Shown one piece after another: positions 11,721 to 22,131 of a stretch of 64,000 nt of DNA (position 1 is its first letter; each line of letters opens with the position of its first letter). A model generated the notes under the pieces. That model worked only from the letters and a program-made list of their open reading frames with translations. It was not told the DNA's origin and ran no database searches. The stretch lies in contig CM074862.1 in NCBI GenBank assembly GCA_037501455.1, positions 61,659,501 through 61,723,500 of the forward strand, read 5' to 3'. The position numbers and the translations under genes were made by a program. Source of the stretch: Lantana camara (lineage: Eukaryota > Streptophyta > Magnoliopsida > Lamiales > Verbenaceae).

Positions 11721-11947
11721 GGGAACGACCCTTCCCGTCTCAAGGCCTTTTGGGAACGGTTGTTCCCACGTTTCAGTTTAAAATAGGTGGCCGAACCTGG
11801 GAACGACCGTTCCCATTTTGGCCTACGTGCCGGAAGGGCCATTCCCAACTAAAGCGTATTTTTAAAAGTTAAAACATTGGCGCGTTCTCGGATGGCCATG
11901 GGAACGGCCCTTCCCATTTTCAAAGGGAAGCGGGAACGGCCGTTCCC
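11721..11947. repeat. Array of six 16-bp palindromes, GGGAACGGCCGTTCCC type
   Basis: Copies at 11721-11736, 11752-11767, 11799-11814, about 11831-11847, 11900-11915 and 11932-11947 fit gggaacgRccgttccc with small variations. The last copy is perfect. The intervening sequence is not repeated, so only the palindrome is kept. Confidence 0.9.
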
Positions 11948-12171
11948 ATACGTCTGACAGAAGAAAAGTTACTGCATAAAATCCGATTTTTAGCATGTTG
12001 ATCCAATGCATTCTTTGATCCCAAATTGCTATTATATGATTGAATATATTTCAAAACAAGATATTTTAATGCTACATTGTTCATTGCTCGTCATCTCGTT
12101 GCATTTTTCTCGTTCGTCCTATTTGGTCCATTTTGAGTCATGTCTCATGTATACACGTCGTGTTTGCACAG

Positions 12172-12236
12172 GTCACGAGGTCGTGGACGAGGAGCAAGCT
12201 CCCTAGAGCATATCCTTGTTGTATTTTGTAGCAAAG
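12172..12236 (+). other. Predicted LTR leader mini-exon, 65 nt
   Basis: It is preceded by tgtttgcacag and followed by gtgaggtttg, canonical 3' and 5' splice sites. Equivalent segments occur at the same place in the other Tekay-like LTRs. It has no coding frame of note. Confidence 0.5.
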
Positions 12237-13410
12237 GTGAGGTTTGTACTAGGTAATTAGAACCTTACAACCCTTATTTGATATTTCGGCCAAAACCTAT
12301 TATATTTATAAATGTTTTCTAAAATATAAACATATTCAAGCAAGCAAACCATGATTGTTCATGATTTCAAGCACGTTTTGGCGAGTCATGATTGCACTTG
12401 GGCCCGAGGGTAGTTCTTGAGCCAACCGGGAAAGCAAGGGCTGACGGGTAGCTCTTGAATTATCCTCACCTCATTGGGATCACCCCCGAAGCCACTAGGA
12501 GATTAGTGGTGGAAGGAGTTCCGTGCGTGGGAGTCATGTTCCCGACGTACACCATGTCGTGGATAGTTGGGCCTTGCAAACCCACTATCACCCGGAGAAA
12601 GAAGGAGACTGGGGACGGATCCGAAATCACGGGTTGTCCTCGGGTTATTACATGTTTTCACTCATGATTATGTTACTACTTGTGCACTTAATGAATTGCA
12701 TGATCGCCTATTTCATGATTCAAGCATGCACGTATCGATCACGTTGGTAGAAAGATTGGAGATTTTCCCTCACTCGCCGGGGCCACATGTTTCATGAAAT
12801 TGACAAGTTAACATGTTAAATTGGATAGTTGTAATCTCGGGTAAAGAGCAAGTTGTTCTTGAACTCTATATTTATTTCATTTCCAAGTCTTCACCCGAGG
12901 CTATGACTTGCATGTGACGTGTGCTATATATATTTATTGCCCCTCACTCAGTCTTCGATAGACTGATACTTCACTTTTCAGGTACTTTTGGTCGTGGTTG
13001 TGCTAGGCAAGAGTTGAGTCAGGTCTTGCATTACACCAAGTCTAGCATTGTACCTTTCATGTATAGAACTTTTGGTAATATCATGTTACGATCATTGTTA
13101 ACACATTTTGGATACTTGGATATATATATTACATGAGAGATGATAATGTATTGATAGTTAATGTTGGTACCTACTATGTACATACTTTGGTAAATATGGT
13201 TTCTATACGTATTAATTGAAATGCTTCCGCTCTTAATTTCATATCTTGGGTTTTGTATGTTGGGGAGTGTCCCGCCTAGCTCGTTATTTTCTTGATTGTC
13301 ACCCGTTTGCTATATGTTCGGTTTATGTACGGATCGTCCATTTCGTATGTGGATCGGGCTATAGTGCGGGGGATATAGTGCCTTGGGGTTTAGGGTGCTA
13401 CATCTACAGG

Positions 13411-13422
13411 TGGTATCAGAGC
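13411..13422 (+). promoter_or_regulatory. Primer-binding site, initiator Met tRNA
   Basis: tggtatcagagc lies eight bases after the 5' LTR. It is complementary to the 3' end of plant initiator-methionine tRNA and primes minus-strand DNA synthesis. Confidence 0.93.
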
Positions 13423-13645
13423 CCGGTTGCAAAACTGAGGTTCTCAAGTCGTGTCAAGTGAGTCTAGGTCGTACAGCATATGATTACTTGTTACCTGAAA
13501 GTCTGCATTTAATTGAATTACTTGATCTACTTGAATTATTGCATTACTTGAGCTATTTGATCTTCTTTGAACGTGTGCTTATTGACATTATAGAATTATA
13601 TGCACACATTTGCATTTATTAATCAAACCATGCATGTGTAGTGAT

Positions 13646-13656
13646 TTGATTTCAGG
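13646..13656 (+). other. Predicted 3' splice site at the gag start
   Basis: tttgatttcag/g stands one base before the gag ATG (13657). Joined to the donor at 12237 it defines a 1419-nt intron (12237-13655) that would remove the LTR end and the PBS from gag mRNA. Confidence 0.5.
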
Positions 13657-14444
13657 ATGGATCGTGATAGACATCACCGTGATCGATCCCCGAGACATCG
13701 GCATCGTCGTTATCGCCGCCATCATAGCCATGAGAGATCACCTCCTCCTCCACCTGCTCAGGCACAGCCTCGGGATTTTATGAACGCAGTAGTAGGGCTG
13801 ATTGATCAGAGGCTACAAGAAAGGGTCCCTCCAGCACCACCAGCACCCGTAGCACCCCAGGAGAACCCCATTTCAGCTATAACCCCATTTCAGCTATACT
13901 ACGGGAGTTTTAGAATTAGCGTCCCCCGAAGTTCTATAAGGGCGACGACATTCAGGCGGAGATGTGGTTGAAAGAATTTGAGAGAATTTGGCAGCTCATT
14001 CCTTGTGACACTCCGGAGAAAGCTCGTTGCACCCTTTCCTTGATTCAGGGCGACGCTTACTCCTGGTGGGAGAGCACTCAGATAGTTTTGGAGGTTGCTG
14101 GGACAGATATTACGTGGGAGGTGTTTGTACGAGAGTTCAGAAACAAGTTCATTCCTCCACCTTCCCGTACCCGCAGGTTGAGGGAGTTTACAGAGTTGAA
14201 GCAAGGAGGGAGATCAGTGGGTCAGTACATCGTTGAGTTTGAGAGACTTTCTTGCTATGCACCTAACATAGCGAATGATGACTTTCACAAGGCGATGCAG
14301 TTCGTGCAGGGACTCAGGCCAGACAACCAGGACGCGTTGAAAGCAGTTAACACGAGCACCTGGGCCAAAGCTACTACTAAAGCTTTGAAGGTATAGGAGT
14401 CAGATAATGCAAGGAAGTCTATTCCCTGCACTGGACAGGCCTTA
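13657..14444 (+). pseudogene. gag: gag, N-terminal part, outer chromovirus (split and frameshifted)
   Basis: The start MDRDRHHRDRSPRHRHRR is a very basic His/Arg-rich tail. It is followed by a proline-rich segment, DFMNAVVGLIDQR, and the retrotransposon Gag core (EMWLKEFERIWQLIP, YSWWEST, REFRNKFIP, QYIVEFERLS, FVQGLRP). A 17-bp tandem duplication (13864-13880 and 13881-13897) shifts the frame, so the product is broken. Further in-frame stops follow (for example 14394-14396). The minus-strand chromovirus is inserted at 14445, and Gag resumes at 24993 with its zinc knuckles. The Gag core is closely related to that of the gag-only element at 51791. Confidence 0.92.
14440..14444. other. 5-bp target-site duplication (left) of inner chromovirus
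   Basis: cctta here and cctca at 24993-24997: one transition in an otherwise matching duplication. Confidence 0.75.
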
Positions 14445-15760
14445 TGTAACACCCCCGGAGCGAAGGGTGCCACATCCCCCGCACTAAGGTCCAACACGAG
14501 TAACGAAATGGAAGTTCGCACCCGTATCAAACCCTAGCGAATGGGAGACACACAAAACTCACACCCTCGCTAGGCGGCCTAGACCCTCAAGAACTGCGAG
14601 AATTAAAATCAGAGTAGCGGAAGAAATTCATATACCAAACATGATTCCCAAGACCATCAAATATACATATCAGATGGGGGAGGGTCAAGTATTCAAGCTC
14701 GATCATATACAAAATATACAATGCCATCACGGCCAGAAGAGCATAAGTGTATACCGAATACACAATCCAAAATGGGTAAAGTAAGGAAAAGGAAAATCCA
14801 CTACGATGCATGAAGACCCAAGCTATACCACAAGTAAACCCAAAAGACACTTGCCGCCTAGCTTGACTCGGAAGAACCTGCAAACTCAAACGAAAGGGAA
14901 AAGGGGAAAAACAACAACGAGGGTTAGTCCTAGCGACTAGTGAGGGGGCTAACTCACGCACCCGATATATATATATAGAGCAAGGTATTTAATCAAAACG
15001 GAAGAATCCTTGAACCGAGAGTGGTTTTTGCAAGCCAAATTAGTTCCCGTGATATAGATATACATAGGTTAAGGGAAAGGAAAAAGGGCAAATGCCAAAC
15101 TCCAAGTTTTAGGTGAAGTAAGAGTCCACTCTCGTTCCATAGATCATACAAAGCTAAACCAACTCGGCGAGTACGAGTCACACACATCCCAACTTCCATA
15201 TACGAAGATCAAAGCAAAACAAAACAAATTAGAATCCATCCCCAACACCGGTTGATAGAAGGGTTGATCGGCCCTAACTATCCACATACACAGACGAGAC
15301 AAGGTTTAATTACTACCTTGAAACCTTCGGCGGTTGCCTCCGCCGGCTCAAGAGAAACACCCTTCCTCAACCTCCCAAGGTTGGGCGAGACTCTCAAATG
15401 GAGGTGTTGATGGAAGAGCTCGGCGACCCCTCGGTCGTCTCGAGATTACCATACCACACTCCGGGGCCCAAACATATCACGAAAGTCACACAAACATACC
15501 TCAAAGCTTATCTTTCAAAGCCACATCTCACTTACACCCACACACACTTGCACAAAACTAAACTTTTCAACCGAAAGCAAAATAACATATATACTTACAC
15601 AAAACGTTTTCAAAATCTTATAACAAATGGGAGAAGTCCCGCAACATATGTATCATGCACTTATTTACCATATATTATACGTATTCGCGTGCGAGGTTTC
15701 AAATCAAATAGGGTTATAGGTCGAGTAACTAAAAGAACAAAAAAAAAAAAAAAACCTCAC

Positions 15761-15840
15761 CTTCTCAACGAACGTAGTGGAGACAAAAGTGTGACAACCG
15801 GACACCTACGGAGCAAGCTCGTCCTCTACAGGGAGATCCT
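15761..15840 (-). other. Predicted LTR leader mini-exon, 80 nt
   Basis: On the minus strand it is bounded by tgtttgtcttgttcag and by gtgaggtttttt. The 5' LTR copy is 23448-23527. Confidence 0.5.
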
Positions 15841-16159
15841 CTGAACAAGACAAACAATAAAAAACACTCTTAGACTCAATATGAACCACATTGGCGCTCG
15901 GTACATACGTATGTATGTTTATGATGCAAATGATATGAAATGAATCCACATTTAGATAATTTACGAGTATTCAATGCATATACAGACATACATCATAAAC
16001 GAGGAGATAAAACAAAGCACAAATTCATAACATAAGGCTTAACACAAAATATAGCAAGTTGGTCATGCATACACACCAAAACGAGGCAAGAAGGATCAAC
16101 AAGAAGCAACGGAAAGGAAACAAAGCCAAGCAAAGACGGGCGAAAAACTAGAGTTCCTA

Positions 16160-16380
16160 GGGGACACGCCCGTGCCCCCATGGAAGGGCAAGCTGAGACA
16201 CCCCCGTGTCTCAGCACAGAAACCGAACAACGAAATCCCGAAGGTGACACGCCCGTGTCACCAAAAAAAGGCAAACCGAGACACCCCTGTGTCTCGGTAC
16301 AGAAAAACGAACAACGAAATCAAAAGGTGACATGCCCGTGTCACCAACAAAGGGCAAACCGAGACACCCCCGTGTCTCGA
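16160..16380. repeat. Array of six alternating palindromes, GTGACACGCCCGTGTCAC and GAGACACCCCCGTGTCTC
   Basis: The clearest copies are 16244-16263 (ggtgacacgcccgtgtcacc), 16280-16299, 16327-16346 and 16361-16379. The two types alternate at spacings of about 33-47 bp, and the gaps are not palindromic. The other LTR of the same element keeps only about three. Confidence 0.88.
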
Positions 16381-17431
16381 TACAGAAAAACGTAATCGGC
16401 TCAAACATCAAACTCAGCAACCCAATTAATATCAAACACTCATACTCCAACTACCAAGCAAGGAAAAGTAATAAATGCTAAGAATCAAGTCCTAGGAGCA
16501 TAATATCATCGTCAAATCTCAAGAAAACAAGAAAGGAGCAAGAATCCAACAAATTCTCCTAACACCTACTATTCACAAGCTTGCTATATCTCATCAATCA
16601 ACCATGGAAATGAACTTAAGAGCACATAAAAGAGAGAAGAGAGAGATTAGATGACAACCATGAACTTACCTTTCAAATTTGAGAAGCTTGGGTGAAGATT
16701 TGAGCTCAAAATCAAGAAAATGGGCAAAGGGGTTTTCTCCTTCCTTCTTGCTTCCTTGTGCTGATCGGTTTTGGTGGGAGAGAGAGAGGTTTGGCTCGGT
16801 TTTCAGAGGTTAAGGGGGAGAGGAGAGCTTAACTCATGGATACAAAGTCAAGGTTAAGGTTGGGTTGAGTTAAGGGGTCCCACAAAGCTAGGTTAGGTCA
16901 AAACATGTCTCTCAAGCATAAGGGGCTCATTATGGGTGAAATTAGAAGGTCTTAACGAGCTTAGAAAAATGTGAGGCTTGTCCCATTAAACCCGAATCAT
17001 CGAGACAAGTTCAACGGAGGTGACGGAATTCGAATCCGAATTCCCGAGCTCAAGATACGCATCCCGGAACCCAAGGTGCGCTAAAAGCTCTTTAGCCTCC
17101 TTTAGGTCCCGTCTCCAAAACGAACCCAAAAAGGAAACCAAATCAAATACCAAAACATATAACGAGCATATAAACGAGTCCATAAAGCATATAATTAACA
17201 CATATTACGAATTCACAAAAACCAGAATTAAATACGAATCTAAAACGAGCAAAATACAAAGTGAAGGAAAATTAAACGTTTAAGGTAAACAAATTCATAC
17301 CAAAGCAATTAAGTTCAAATAACTTCAATTAATACACGTTAGCAATTAAATATCACATAATCACATAAGAGAATTAATTAAATAGCGCACATAATAGGTT
17401 ACCTGAGAGTCTGATCAGTCGGGATGTTACA

Positions 17432-17449
17432 AACCTCCCTCCTTCAAAA
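17432..17449 (-). promoter_or_regulatory. Polypurine tract of inner chromovirus
   Basis: The minus strand reads ttttgaaggagggaggtt directly before the 3' LTR, a standard PPT for plus-strand priming. Confidence 0.88.
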
Positions 17450-17467
17450 GGACCTGTCCTCAGGTCC
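17450..17467 (-). other. PPT-proximal hairpin
   Basis: ggacctg-tcct-caggtcc is a perfect 7-bp stem with a 4-nt loop, abutting the PPT. Hairpins at the same place exist at 28735-28755, 35969-35986 and 53093-53111. Confidence 0.7.
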
Positions 17468-20400
17468 GACGCGAGGTCTTGAAAAGTTCCGGATACAACT
17501 GTTTCATCTTATCCTCAGTCTCCCAAGTGGCTTCCTCGGATTCCTGATCACGCCACAAGACTTTCACAAGAGGGATCTGTCTATTTCTCAACTCTTGCAT
17601 CTTCCGATCTAACACCTGAACTGGATACTTCTTAAAAGTCAAATCCGGCTCTAACTGAACTTTCTCAACTGGAAGAATAGAAGACTCATCGGGATAATGT
17701 TTCCGAAGCTGCGAGACATGAAACACATTGTGAATCCCGGTCAAACTCGGTGGTAAATCAAGTCTGTAGGCTACTTCCCTAACTCGATCGAGGATCTCAA
17801 AGGGGCCTAAGTAGCGAGGGTTAAGCTTCCCGCCTTTACCAATCTGAGCATACCCTTTTCTAGGAGATGCCTTTTAAAAGACCTTATCTCCTTTCTCAAA
17901 CTCTAAGGGTCGTCTTCTCCTATCTGCATAGCTTTTCTGCCGGTTTTGTGCTGCTTTCAACCTCTGTTTAATCACTTTCACCCTCTCAATGGTATCTGAA
18001 TTTCCTTAGGCTTCTTAGCTCTCTCGAGCTTTCCATCTTTGGTCCATCTCCACTCTTCTATATCCCAAAAGAGAGGGGATTGGCACTTCCTTCCATATAG
18101 AGCCTCATACGGTGCCATCCCGATAGAAGACTGAAAGCTGTTATTGTAGGCATACTCAATCAAATCCAACTGTTCATCCCACGAATCCTGATAATCTAAG
18201 GCACAAGCACGAAGCATGTCCTCGAGATACCTTATTAGCCTTTCAGACTGGCCATCCGTCTGTGGGTGGAATGCAGTACTAAATTGAAGCTTCGTCCCCA
18301 AACACTTCTGTAATTCCTGCCAAAAACTGGATGTGAACCGAGGATCTCTATCTGAAACAATGCTGACCGGAGTACCATGCAATCTAACAATCTCCTTCCG
18401 ATATAACCGGGCCAACTTAGGAACCTTATCGGACATCTTCACCTTAAGAAAGTGCGCTGACTTCGTCAACCGATCAATAATCACCCAAATTCCATCGGAA
18501 CCTCCTTTGGTCCTTGGCAAGCCGGACACGAAGTCTATTGTCACTTGCTCCCACTTCCACTCGTGTATTGGAAGTGGTTGGAGAGTTCCTCCCGGTTTCT
18601 GGTGTTGTGCTTTCACCACTTGGCATGTTTGACATCTTCTAACATAGTTAGCAACGTCTCTCTTCAGGCCGTTCCACTAATATAAAGTCCTTAGATCCTT
18701 GTACATTTTGGTGGTACCGGGATAGACTGCATACACTGACTTGTGGGCTTCATCAAGTACCAACTGCTTAAGATCTTCCGGAACACACACCCGAGCCTTA
18801 AACCTGAACAATCCTGAATCATCAAATCCAAACTTAGTTTCAGGATCAATCCTTGACTTAGTTATCAATTTCTGAATCTCGGGATCCACAGATTGAGCTT
18901 CTATCAATCTCTGCTTCAAAACCGGCTGAACCGAAATATTAGCCAAACGAGCCTCTGAAACCAGAACCACTGAACCTTGTCTACTAAAACCCGCTTCCAA
19001 ACCTGAAACACTAGCCTTCCTACTCAACGCATCCGCCACCATTTTAGCTTTATCCGGATGGTACTGAATCTTACAATCATAATCCTCAAGTGTCTCCATC
19101 CATCTCCTCTGTCTTACGTTCAAATCCTTCTGAGTAAACAGATACTTAAGACTCTGGTGGTCGGTGAACACTTCAAAAGTAACACCGTAAAGGTAATGTC
19201 GCCATTTCATCAAGGCAAACACCACTGCCGCGAGTTCCAAGTTATGAGTGGGATAGTTTCTCTCGTGATCCTTTAACTTCCGTGAGGCGTAGGCTACAAC
19301 CTTACCATTCTGCATTAACATACAACCGAGACCTTCCTTCGAAGCATCGGTGTAGACTGAGTAGCCTTCCGCACCCTCGGGTAGGGTTAAGACCGGTGCA
19401 GTAGTCAATCTCTCCTTAAGAGTTTGGAAACTCTTCTCACACGCCTCATTCCACTCAAACTTCACCTCTTTCTTAGTTAACCGGGTCAACGGGGAGGCAA
19501 TCTTCGAGAAATCTTTCACAAAGCGCCTATAGTACCCTGCCAACCCGAGAAAACTTTTCACTTCCGAGGCATTCTTAGGTTGCTTCCAAAGCATAACCGT
19601 TTCGATCTTCGCAGGATCCACTTCTATACCATTTCCAGAAATGAAGTGACCCAAAAAGGAGACTCGATCCAACCAGAACTCGCACTTACTGAACTTGGCG
19701 AACAATCTGTGCTCCGGTAGTGTAGACAAGACAATACTCAAATGCCGCGCGTGCTCTTCCTCGGACCTCGAATACACCAGAATATCATCTATAAAGATGA
19801 CCACGAATTTATCGAGGTAAGGCCGGAATATTCGGTGCATCATATCCATAAACGCGGCTGGGGCATTGGTAAGACCAAAAGGCATGACCACAAACTCGAA
19901 ATGCCCATATCTCGTGTTAAAACCCGTCTTCGGTATATCTCCCTCCCGGATACGCAATTGGTAATACCCTTACCTTAAATCCAACTTGGAATAAACACTT
20001 GAACCTTGCAAGAGGTCGAACAACTCTTCAATGTGAGGGAGCGGGTATTTGTTCTTAACCGTTAACCGGTTCAGCTCACGGTAGTCAATACACATTCGCA
20101 AAGTCCCGTCTTTCTTCTTTACAAACAGGACCGGAGCACCCCACGGAGAAGTGCTCGGGCGAATGTAACCACACTCTAAGAGCTCGTCCAATTGCGTCTT
20201 CAACTCCTTCAACTCGGCTGGAGCCATCCTATAGGGAGATTTCGCATACGGTTCTGCTCCGGGATAGAGATCTATTACAAACTCGACGTCCCAATCTGGA
20301 GGTAAAGATCCCAAATTCTCTGGAAACACATCGGGGAATTCCTTCACGATCTCCGTCTCTTCGAGCTTGGCCTGATCCTTTGGCTTATTCAAAAGGTAGG

Positions 20401-21922
20401 CCACATAGCCCGTCGCACCGTCCCGGAACAATCTACTTGCTTCCATAAAGGAAATAAACGGGCAGGTCTTCAACCTCTGACCCGCAAAGACCGTAGAACC
20501 CAAAGTCACTCTCTTAGCAAAACAATTCATCATGGCTCGGTAACGGTACAACCAGTCCATTCCCTGAATCACCCCATACTTCTTGATAGGCTTCTTGATC
20601 AAATCTGCCGAATACTCTTGATCTTCCACAACCACCGGACAACCTCGGTAAACACAATTCATAGCCAAAGTAGCACCAAGGGGAGAAAAAACAATAAAGG
20701 AATCATCTAGGCAAACAACAGGTAATGGAAGAGTAGAAACAAGTCGGGAAGCAATAAATGAATGCGTTGCTCCCGGATCAAACAATGCATGCAATGGAAT
20801 GCCATGAATGTGGATAGTACCTTCAACAACGGCATTGGCATCCACTTCCGCATTCTCTTCCTCTCCCTCCAAAGCATAAGCTCTCGTTTGGATCGGTGCT
20901 CTAGGAGGCATCACATTCAACGGCTGAGGAGCTCGAGGCTGAGGTACTCTCGCTTGAGGACAAGTACTAATCCAATGACCGGGCTCTCCACACTTATAAC
21001 ATCTTCTCAATTTCTTCCGGCAATTCTCCTCGGTGTGATTGGGACCCTTGCAATAACTACATTGAATCGGGGCCGGTAGTGCTGGTGCCGCCGGTACCGG
21101 AGGTCGAGCTTTCTTAACTGAAGTAGTAGGACCTTGGGGTTTGAAAACCGGAGGCCCACTATAGGATGCAGGCCTCTTCCCCAAATTAGAGCTCAAACCT
21201 TGACCCGAAGAGTAAGTCGGTCTCAATCTTGTGTTGTTAGCTTCCACTTTGATCGCCTTCCTCGTAGCCTTTTCCCACGTATCCACGGTAACAGCCTTAA
21301 GAGCATTTTGGATATCATATCTCAAGCCATGAACGAAATTACGGGCTTTCTGGGTATCATCATTGGTGATATGTGGAGCAAACGGTGCAAGTCTCTCAAA
21401 TTCCAAAATATACTCTTCAACCGAACGGTTCCCTTGTCTCAATTCTGTAAATTGCTGAAGTCTTCTCTCACGAGCACTTGGTGGAACATACTTGTGATGA
21501 AACTCTCTCACAAAGCTCTCCCAATCAAACTCTTCTCCATTCCTCTCCAATCGAGCTCTCATAGCCTTGAGCCAATTGGACGCGGGGCCTTGAACAAACC
21601 GAGCCATGCAAACAGCTTTCTCATGCGAAGGAGCAGGGCAAATTTCCCAAATTCCCGCAACTTCTGACAACCACTCTTCGGCTTGGATATCATCTCCTCC
21701 ATACCACTTAGGTGGATTGTTGTTTCTGAACTCCTTAAAGGCCGGAGTTACTTGCCCACCTTGTCCTTCCCAATGTGGATTATTTCTTTGATTCTGCTGA
21801 AGCTAATTCAAAAGAGCCTGCACAATATTCTCAGCATTCATCGGAGGAGGTGGAGGTGCTTGTGGAGGGGGTTGATTGAGATGAGGAGTCTGCTCCCTAT
21901 CTGCTCTCCTTCTTGGAGGCAT
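17460..21922 (-). pseudogene. gag-pol: gag-pol of inner Tekay-type chromovirus (decayed)
   Basis: Start MPPRRRADREQ at 21922, one base after an acceptor (gtgaattttcag). In order: Gag core ([37 protein letters not shown]), two zinc knuckles ([28 protein letters not shown]), protease ([11 protein letters not shown]), reverse transcriptase ([20 protein letters not shown]), RNase H ([26 protein letters not shown]), integrase (C-x2-C of the zinc finger, IDFVSGL, IVSDRDPRF, FHPQTDGQSERL), and a C-terminal chromodomain (VLDRKMQELRNRQIPLVKVL, EEATWE). Lesions: a stop in gag (21803-21805), a TAA for Gln before GYYQL (about 19974), a TAG for Trp near 18676, a frameshift near 17990 and a TAA near 17876. 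The chromodomain and domain order place it in the Tekay/Del chromovirus clade. Confidence 0.95.
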
Positions 21923-21934
21923 CCTGAAAATTCA
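21923..21934 (-). other. Predicted 3' splice site at the gag start of inner chromovirus
   Basis: The minus strand reads gtgaattttcag/gATG. With the donor after the mini-exon (GT at 23446-23447) it would define a 1524-nt intron spanning the LTR end and PBS, as in the other two gag-bearing elements. Confidence 0.5.
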
Positions 21935-22111
21935 CAAATCAAGAAGATATCGATGCATGGGGTTCAGTTCATGATCATGAAGTCAATTATCGAGAATTTA
22001 AACAATTAAGTCACATAGAGATGTAAATGAATGCAAATAATCACATACTCCTATACCGAACGACCTAGACAGACTCAACACGACTCCAGAGCTCTGGTTT
22101 TGCAACCGAGA

Positions 22112-22123
22112 GCTCTGATACCA
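22112..22123 (-). promoter_or_regulatory. Primer-binding site of inner chromovirus
   Basis: The minus strand reads tggtatcagagc just inside the 5' LTR; complementary to initiator Met tRNA. Confidence 0.93.
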
Positions 22124-22131
22124 CGCAAGGA

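Larger units (their letters stand above)
10752..13402 (+). mobile_element. 5' LTR of outer Tekay-type chromovirus
   Basis: A 2651-bp LTR starts tgtaacgccccggttccgg and ends gtttagggtgctaca. It is nearly identical to 28773-31422. It contains a possible donor (11354/11355), six 16-bp palindromes (11721-11947), a mini-exon (12172-12236) and a second donor at 12237. No obvious TATA box; tagtataaatgg near 11420 is a weak candidate. Short reading frames inside the LTR are not genes and recur in the other LTR. Confidence 0.95.
14445..17431 (-). mobile_element. 3' LTR of inner (minus-strand) chromovirus
   Basis: A 2987-bp LTR that reads TGTAACATCCCGACTG at its start on the minus strand and ends GGGGGTGTTACA. 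It matches 22132-24992. It carries a strong donor (GT at 16678-16679), six palindromes (16160-16380) and a mini-exon (15761-15840). It is inserted in the gag gene of the outer element. Confidence 0.95.

Noticed and set aside
11721..11947. Regularly spaced palindromes resembling a CRISPR array
   Set aside because: This is plant nuclear DNA, the repeats are degenerate, spacing is irregular, and the array sits inside an LTR that occurs twice.
14587..14961. 124-codon minus-strand frame (with a similar one at 22274-22537) as a possible gene
   Set aside because: It lies wholly within the LTR of the inner chromovirus, is interrupted in the other LTR, and shows no family motif.
15398..15844. 148-codon plus-strand frame
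   Set aside because: Antisense inside the LTR; disrupted in the second LTR; low-complexity composition.
19742..21667. Several plus-strand frames of 70-180 codons
   Set aside because: Shadows of the minus-strand gag-pol gene; the opposite strand has the conserved protein domains.
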